Below, piece after piece: positions 60,297 through 64,000 of a DNA stretch of 64,000 nt. Source of the stretch: Polyangium spumosum (GTDB lineage: Bacteria > Myxococcota_A > Polyangia > Polyangiales > Polyangiaceae); the NCBI RefSeq assembly GCF_009649845.1, contig NZ_WJIE01000001.1:62001-126000 (forward strand). The letters run 5' to 3'. The notes under the pieces were generated by a model that was not told the DNA's origin, did not search any database, and saw nothing but the letters and a program-made list of their open reading frames with translations. The position numbers were made by a program, and so were the translations under genes. The number at the start of each line of letters is the position of its first letter. Within the stretch, counting starts at the first letter, position 1.

Positions 60297-61331
60297 TCAG
60301 GGCGCGGCGTCGCTCTCGGGCTCGACGTCGCCACCTTCGGGCGGCGCCGCGAGATCATCACCCTGCGCACCACCACCACCACCACCACCACCCCGCGCGC
60401 GCAGGCGCATGGCCTCGTCGAGCGTGCGCTTGAGCCCCTCGTCCTCGGGCGCGAGCGCGACGGCCTGGGTATACGCGCGCGTGGCCTCGTCGAGCTCCCC
60501 CTTTCGCGCGTGGGCGAGGCCGAGGTTGTACCAGACGATCGCGCGCTTCGGGTTCACCGCGAGCGCCTGGTGGTAGCGCCGGATCGCCTCGTCGTAGTTC
60601 TCCGCCTCGAACGCCTCGTTGCCGAGCCGCGTGCTGTCCGCGCCTGCGCCCTTCGCGAGGTTCACGCGCGGCCGAAGCACCGTCGCGCCCGCGCCGGAGG
60701 CCCCGAGCACGCCGAGGGCGAAGAGCCCCGCGAAGGCACGCACCACGGCGCGCCGCTGCGCGATCCGAACGCCCCCCGTGATCACGAGCCCGCCGAGCAC
60801 GCCGAGCAACGCGCCCACGCCGTGCGCCACGTTCGCCACGGGCAGGATGTCCTCGACGGTCAGCCAGATGCAGAGGAAAAACCAGCCGACGAAGAGCCAC
60901 GTCGACGTCGGATCGACCGCGCCGCGCAGCCGCGCGTCCGCGCGCGAGAGCACCCACGCGAGGCCGAAGAGGCCGTACACCACGCCGGACAGGCCGATGC
61001 CGCCGAGGAAGATCGCGTACTCGGCCGCCGCCGATCCCGCGGCGAACAGCAGCACGAGGCCGAGCAGGCGGAACGAGCCGAAGCGCTCTTCCAGCATCGT
61101 CCCGAGCGTCCAGAGCCAGGCGACGTTGAAGATCAGGTGAAGCGCGTTCGCGTGTGGCAGGGCGCTCGTCACGAGGCGCCACGGCTCGCGCTCGAAGGCG
61201 CGCACGTTCATCACGAGCTCGTGGATGGATCGCCCCGACGCGTCGAGGGCCGTGACGAAGATGGCGAGCATCGCCACGCCCGCCGTGATGGGGAACCGAT
61301 AGAACTCGGCGACGGGCGGCGGCTTCTTCAC
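60297..61331 (-). CDS. Rhomboid-type intramembrane protease with TPR domain
   Basis: A 344-residue membrane protein. Rhomboid features are HxxxN in HLIFN (65-69), the catalytic GLSG (113-116, Ser115) and His170 in NVAHGVG, in six hydrophobic segments to about residue 205. The last 100 residues contain two or more TPR units (DEAIRRYHQALAVNPK, DEATRAYTQAVALAPE), followed by a low-complexity Gly run encoded by a CACC-repeat tract (about 60366-60395). Fusion of a rhomboid to TPRs suggests a protein-recruiting domain on the cytoplasmic side. Confidence 0.85.
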   Translation of the reverse strand: MKKPPPVAEFYRFPITAGVAMLAIFVTALDASGRSIHELVMNVRAFEREPWRLVTSALPHANALHLIFNVAWLWTLGTMLEERFGSFRLLGLVLLFAAGSAAAEYAIFLGGIGLSGVVYGLFGLAWVLSRADARLRGAVDPTSTWLFVGWFFLCIWLTVEDILPVANVAHGVGALLGVLGGLVITGGVRIAQRRAVVRAFAGLFALGVLGASGAGATVLRPRVNLAKGAGADSTRLGNEAFEAENYDEAIRRYHQALAVNPKRAIVWYNLGLAHARKGELDEATRAYTQAVALAPEDEGLKRTLDEAMRLRARGGGGGGGGAQGDDLAAPPEGGDVEPESDAAP

Positions 61332-61346
61332 GGCGCGGGCGTGGGC

Positions 61347-62915
61347 TCAGGGTTCGAGCTTGTGCTTGACCGCGTGGATCAGGGCCTCGAGGTCGTCGAG
61401 CGAGAGCAGCGACGCGAGATCGAGCGTGATCGTGAGCGAACCTTGGCCACGCTCGACGTGCACGTCCCCTTCACCCGCGCCGGGCGCGATCTCCGCGGCC
61501 CACTCGCGATCGGCCGCGGCGACCCTGCGCGCCTCGGCGCTCAGCCGATCGCGGATCCAGCGCGAGAGCCGCACCAGGCTCGACGAGGGCGGCGGATCGT
61601 GATCGGGCTCGTCCGCGGTCACCGTCACGAGGATCCGGAAGCGCTCCCCGCGGGGCCGGATCTGCACGTACGTGTACCCGCCGAGCAGCGGCAGGCGCAC
61701 GCCGAGCCCGTCGGCGTCGCGGGCGAGCAGGTGCGCGGCCGTGCGGTAGCTCGACTCGGCCCAGCCCGTCGACAGCCGCGCGAGCAGCGCCGCGGATGCG
61801 GCCTGCGCCTCGGCCTCCGCGACGGCGTGGGACGCGCCCACGACCCGGATCGTCTGCGGCGGCGGCGGGATCGGCCCCTCGAGCTCGCGGCTCCGCAGCG
61901 TCACCGTGCGGCTCACGGGCCCGCCCACGGGCCCCTCGTCGCTCGTGTCGTCGGCCGTCGAGACCCGCAGATCGCCGCTCTCCGCGTCCCGGAGCCACAC
62001 GGCGCCGCACCACCACGCCGCGAGCGTCTTGCCGTCGGGCAAAAACGCCATCGGCCCCGGGCTCGCCGTCCAGAGAGGGCGCGCGAGCGACACGCTGAAG
62101 AGCTGCGTCGCGCGTGTCCGGCCGAGCGCCACGACGAGCTCCCCGTCCGGCGAGAAATCGAGCGCCGCCACGCCGCGCAGGAGCTTCTGGCCGTTCATCA
62201 CCGAGAGCACCGCGCGTGGCTCGCCCTCTCGATCCCGCTCGAACAGGCGGATGCGCGAGTCCGGCCCGGCCGCCGCGACGAGCTCGCCGTCGGGGGAAAA
62301 CGCGACGGCCGCGTCGTGCTCCCGCACGCCCTTCGGCCGCACCTCCTGAAAATCGTCCGTCGACCAGTGCACCACCGGCGTCGCGCCCGTCGCGGCCGTG
62401 AGCAGGCGACCGTCGGGGCTCCACGCGAGGCTACGCAGCCTGCGCCGGTGCGGGTACACGAGCACGTGCACCAGCGCTTCCCCCGCGAGGTCGTAGACGA
62501 GCACCGCGCTCGTCAGGCGATCGGCCGTCACCGCGAGCAACTTGCCGTCCGGCGAGAGCGCGATCGGCGCCTCGCCGCGCCACGGCTCGGGCGTCAGGCA
62601 TTTGCCCGAGACGAGCTCGAAGACCCGCACCGTGTACGCCGCCTCGTCGGCCTCCACGCGCGCGTCGACGGCGAACCTGGCTGCGCTCGGCGGCGCGCGT
62701 GTGTCGTCCGACCACGCCGTCACCAGGCGCGCGCCGTCGGGCGAGAGCGCGAGCCCCGTCGCGCCCACGCCGAACCGGAAGAGCGCTCGGCCGACGCGCA
62801 GATCGTAGACGACCGTGCGTCCGTTGCCGATCGCCGAAGCCGCGAGCCGCTTGCCGTCGGCGGAGACGGCGAGGGCCGTGGCCTCGTGCGAGAGGGGGAG
62901 TTGACTGGCGTGCAC
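61347..62915 (-). CDS. WD40-repeat protein
   Basis: The 522-residue protein has WD-like blades, each with a DG or LSPDGKLLA motif (ALSPDGARLVTAW, LSPDGKLLAVTAD, FSPDGELVAAAG, DFSPDGELVVALG). Together they form at least seven, covering residues 1-300. The remaining 200 residues include GGYTYVQIRPRGERFRILVTV and an acidic C-terminus. There is no signal peptide. A binding or scaffold role is inferred. It begins 15 bases from the rhomboid gene stop, so the two may be co-transcribed. Confidence 0.78.
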   Translation of the reverse strand: MHASQLPLSHEATALAVSADGKRLAASAIGNGRTVVYDLRVGRALFRFGVGATGLALSPDGARLVTAWSDDTRAPPSAARFAVDARVEADEAAYTVRVFELVSGKCLTPEPWRGEAPIALSPDGKLLAVTADRLTSAVLVYDLAGEALVHVLVYPHRRRLRSLAWSPDGRLLTAATGATPVVHWSTDDFQEVRPKGVREHDAAVAFSPDGELVAAAGPDSRIRLFERDREGEPRAVLSVMNGQKLLRGVAALDFSPDGELVVALGRTRATQLFSVSLARPLWTASPGPMAFLPDGKTLAAWWCGAVWLRDAESGDLRVSTADDTSDEGPVGGPVSRTVTLRSRELEGPIPPPPQTIRVVGASHAVAEAEAQAASAALLARLSTGWAESSYRTAAHLLARDADGLGVRLPLLGGYTYVQIRPRGERFRILVTVTADEPDHDPPPSSSLVRLSRWIRDRLSAEARRVAAADREWAAEIAPGAGEGDVHVERGQGSLTITLDLASLLSLDDLEALIHAVKHKLEP

Positions 62916-62997
62916 GCGGCACGAGTCTAGCGCCCTCGCGCCCGCGAGACGATGCCCCGCGGCGCCCGAAATTCTTTTTGATCGTTCGTTTGCCCGA

Positions 62998-64000
62998 TTA
63001 CCGCGCGTGCGGTTCGTCGCGGCCGCCGGCGAAGTAGGCCTCGAGCAGCTCGCGGCCGACGATGTTCGCCTTGGTGCGCCAGGTAAGGTCGTTCGCCAGC
63101 ATGACGGCGACGGCGATCTCCGGTTTGTCGGCGGGCGCGAACGAGGTGAACCACGAGAACATACGCGCGGGCTTCTTGCCGACCAGCGTGCCGGTCTTCG
63201 CGGCCACGGCCATGCCCGGCAAGGCGCGTGTCCCGTCGGCGTGACGGAAGGCCTTCACGCACGTCCCTCGTTTCGTCGTCACCTGGAGCATGCGGTTCAG
63301 CGTGCGCGCGACGCGCGGATCGAGGGCGCGGCGCTCGACGACGCGGGCGACGGGGACGCCGGGATCCTTCAGCACGAGCCGCACGCGCTCGCCGCCGTTG
63401 GCGATCGTCTGCATCGCGAAGAGGGCGCCGAGCGGCGAGAGTTTTCCGTTCCAGAACCCCGCCGCCGCGCGGGCCATGCCGAAGGGATCGTCGGGGATGT
63501 CGACGCGGCCCGAGCTCGCGGGCACGTCGATCGGCAGCTCGCCCGTGAAGCCGAGCGTGCCTGCCATGCGCCGGAGATCACCGGCGTCGAGGTGCTTCTT
63601 CGCCATCTTCGCGAAGACGACGTTGATGCTCTTGCCGAGCGCCTCGCCGAACGTCGTGCAGGCGGAGCCGCGGCTCTCCAGATCGGCCGGCTTGATGCTG
63701 CTGAAGCCGCCCGAATAACACGTCTCCGTGCTGGCGTTCGCGTACCCGCCTTCGAGCAGGGCCGCGGCCGTGACGATCTTGAACAGGCTCGCGCTCGGGG
63801 CGTGGGGTTCGGCCACGTAGTCGCGGCCGCCGCGGCTCGCCCAGACGAGGATCCGCCCGGTCCGCACGTCCGACGCGACGATCGCGGCCTCGGGTGCGTC
63901 CGAGCGCGCGAGCAGCCGCTCGGCCTTCTGTTGCAGGCGCGGATCGAGCGTCAGGCGCACGGGCTTTTCCTTGCCGCCGACGGCGCCGTACACCGCGCCG
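62998..64000 (-). CDS. Penicillin-binding protein transpeptidase domain (5' end outside window)
   Basis: The reading frame runs off the right edge; about 334 C-terminal residues are present. The penicillin-binding motifs are clear: SLFK (SxxK) in APSASLFKIVTAAALLEGG, SIN (SxN) in GKSINVVFAKM, and KTG in AVAAKTGTLVGK. A preceding TLDPRLQQKAERLL segment is typical of PBP2/FtsI-type transpeptidases. An in-frame GTG at 63993 is unlikely to be the start, because the domain's upstream part is missing and coding continues to the edge. It should cross-link peptidoglycan, anchored in the inner membrane. Confidence 0.88.
   Translation of the reverse strand, partial: GAVYGAVGGKEKPVRLTLDPRLQQKAERLLARSDAPEAAIVASDVRTGRILVWASRGGRDYVAEPHAPSASLFKIVTAAALLEGGYANASTETCYSGGFSSIKPADLESRGSACTTFGEALGKSINVVFAKMAKKHLDAGDLRRMAGTLGFTGELPIDVPASSGRVDIPDDPFGMARAAAGFWNGKLSPLGALFAMQTIANGGERVRLVLKDPGVPVARVVERRALDPRVARTLNRMLQVTTKRGTCVKAFRHADGTRALPGMAVAAKTGTLVGKKPARMFSWFTSFAPADKPEIAVAVMLANDLTWRTKANIVGRELLEAYFAGGRDEPHAR

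Noticed and set aside
62916-62945. Sigma-54-like GGCACGAGTCTAGC on the plus strand
   Set aside because: GG-N10-GC spacing is met, but the -12 element is poor and the site faces no plus-strand gene.
1-64000. RNA genes, insertion sequences and attachment sites
   Set aside because: I scanned for tRNA-like, rRNA-like and transposase-like sequences and saw none; small regulatory RNAs cannot be excluded by eye.

Overview
The window is GC-rich, densely coded bacterial DNA. It most resembles a myxobacterium of the Polyangiales type. The signs are many lipoproteins with a lipobox followed by a Gly/Thr-rich linker (54884-55690, 57972-58601), a MopE-like protein ending in a Cys plus membrane helix plus Arg cluster of the MYXO-CTERM kind (21911-23986), sigma-54 activator regulation, and very short gaps with frequent ATGA/GTGA stop-start overlaps. 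I see no rRNA, tRNA, insertion sequence, integrase or CRISPR array. Species-level placement is inference.

Layout. 1-11128 is mostly housekeeping and metabolism: a methyltransferase tail, GlnRS with a YqeY-like tail, a haloalkane-dehalogenase-like hydrolase, a Tat-exported cell-wall amidase, a secreted unknown, a FabG-type reductase and an acyl-CoA synthetase separated by palindromic operator-like sites, a lipoprotein glutathione peroxidase, a quinone-oxidoreductase-like enzyme and a beta-propeller lipoprotein. 11253-15336 is the most striking locus: an RNA-repair and ribosome-rescue module. It has RtcB ligase, release-factor homologue PrfH and an unnamed 164-residue protein in one transcription unit, a divergent CARF/sigma-54 activator (RtcR-like), and between them a good -24/-12 promoter plus palindromic upstream sites. 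15355-18142 holds a HipA-like kinase, a DUF3037 partner and a twice-repeated pair of Cys-rich lipoproteins. A compound 65-bp-period repeat array fills the gap to a P450 gene (18603).

20001-23986 has a diiron protein, a small unknown protein, a His-rich lipoprotein and the MopE-like surface protein. 24153-31247 is a type VI secretion spike/cargo island (VgrG, DUF2169 plus pentapeptide repeats, a second pentapeptide protein, DUF3540, PAAR-like DUF4150). 31341-37102 carries a small membrane protein, a Kup potassium transporter, DUF5995 and DUF302 proteins and a ferritin-like protein. 37225-41481 is a peroxisome-style beta-oxidation pair: a multifunctional SDR/hydratase with three SCP2 domains, and a thiolase.

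41758-52819 contains envelope glycan and surface genes (methyltransferases, glycosyltransferases, a polysaccharide deacetylase, DUF3943 and RCC1-repeat proteins). It includes a 43-bp phased palindrome array (45271-45507) and a remnant of a second DUF3943 gene. 52870-64000 holds an M20 peptidase, small proteins, more lipoproteins, a zinc metallopeptidase, an alpha/beta hydrolase with a DsbA-like isomerase, a rhomboid-TPR protein, a WD40-type protein and the 3' part of a penicillin-binding protein gene cut by the window end.

The gaps longer than about 300 bases (18143-18602 and 45199-45594) are mostly occupied by the two repeat arrays.
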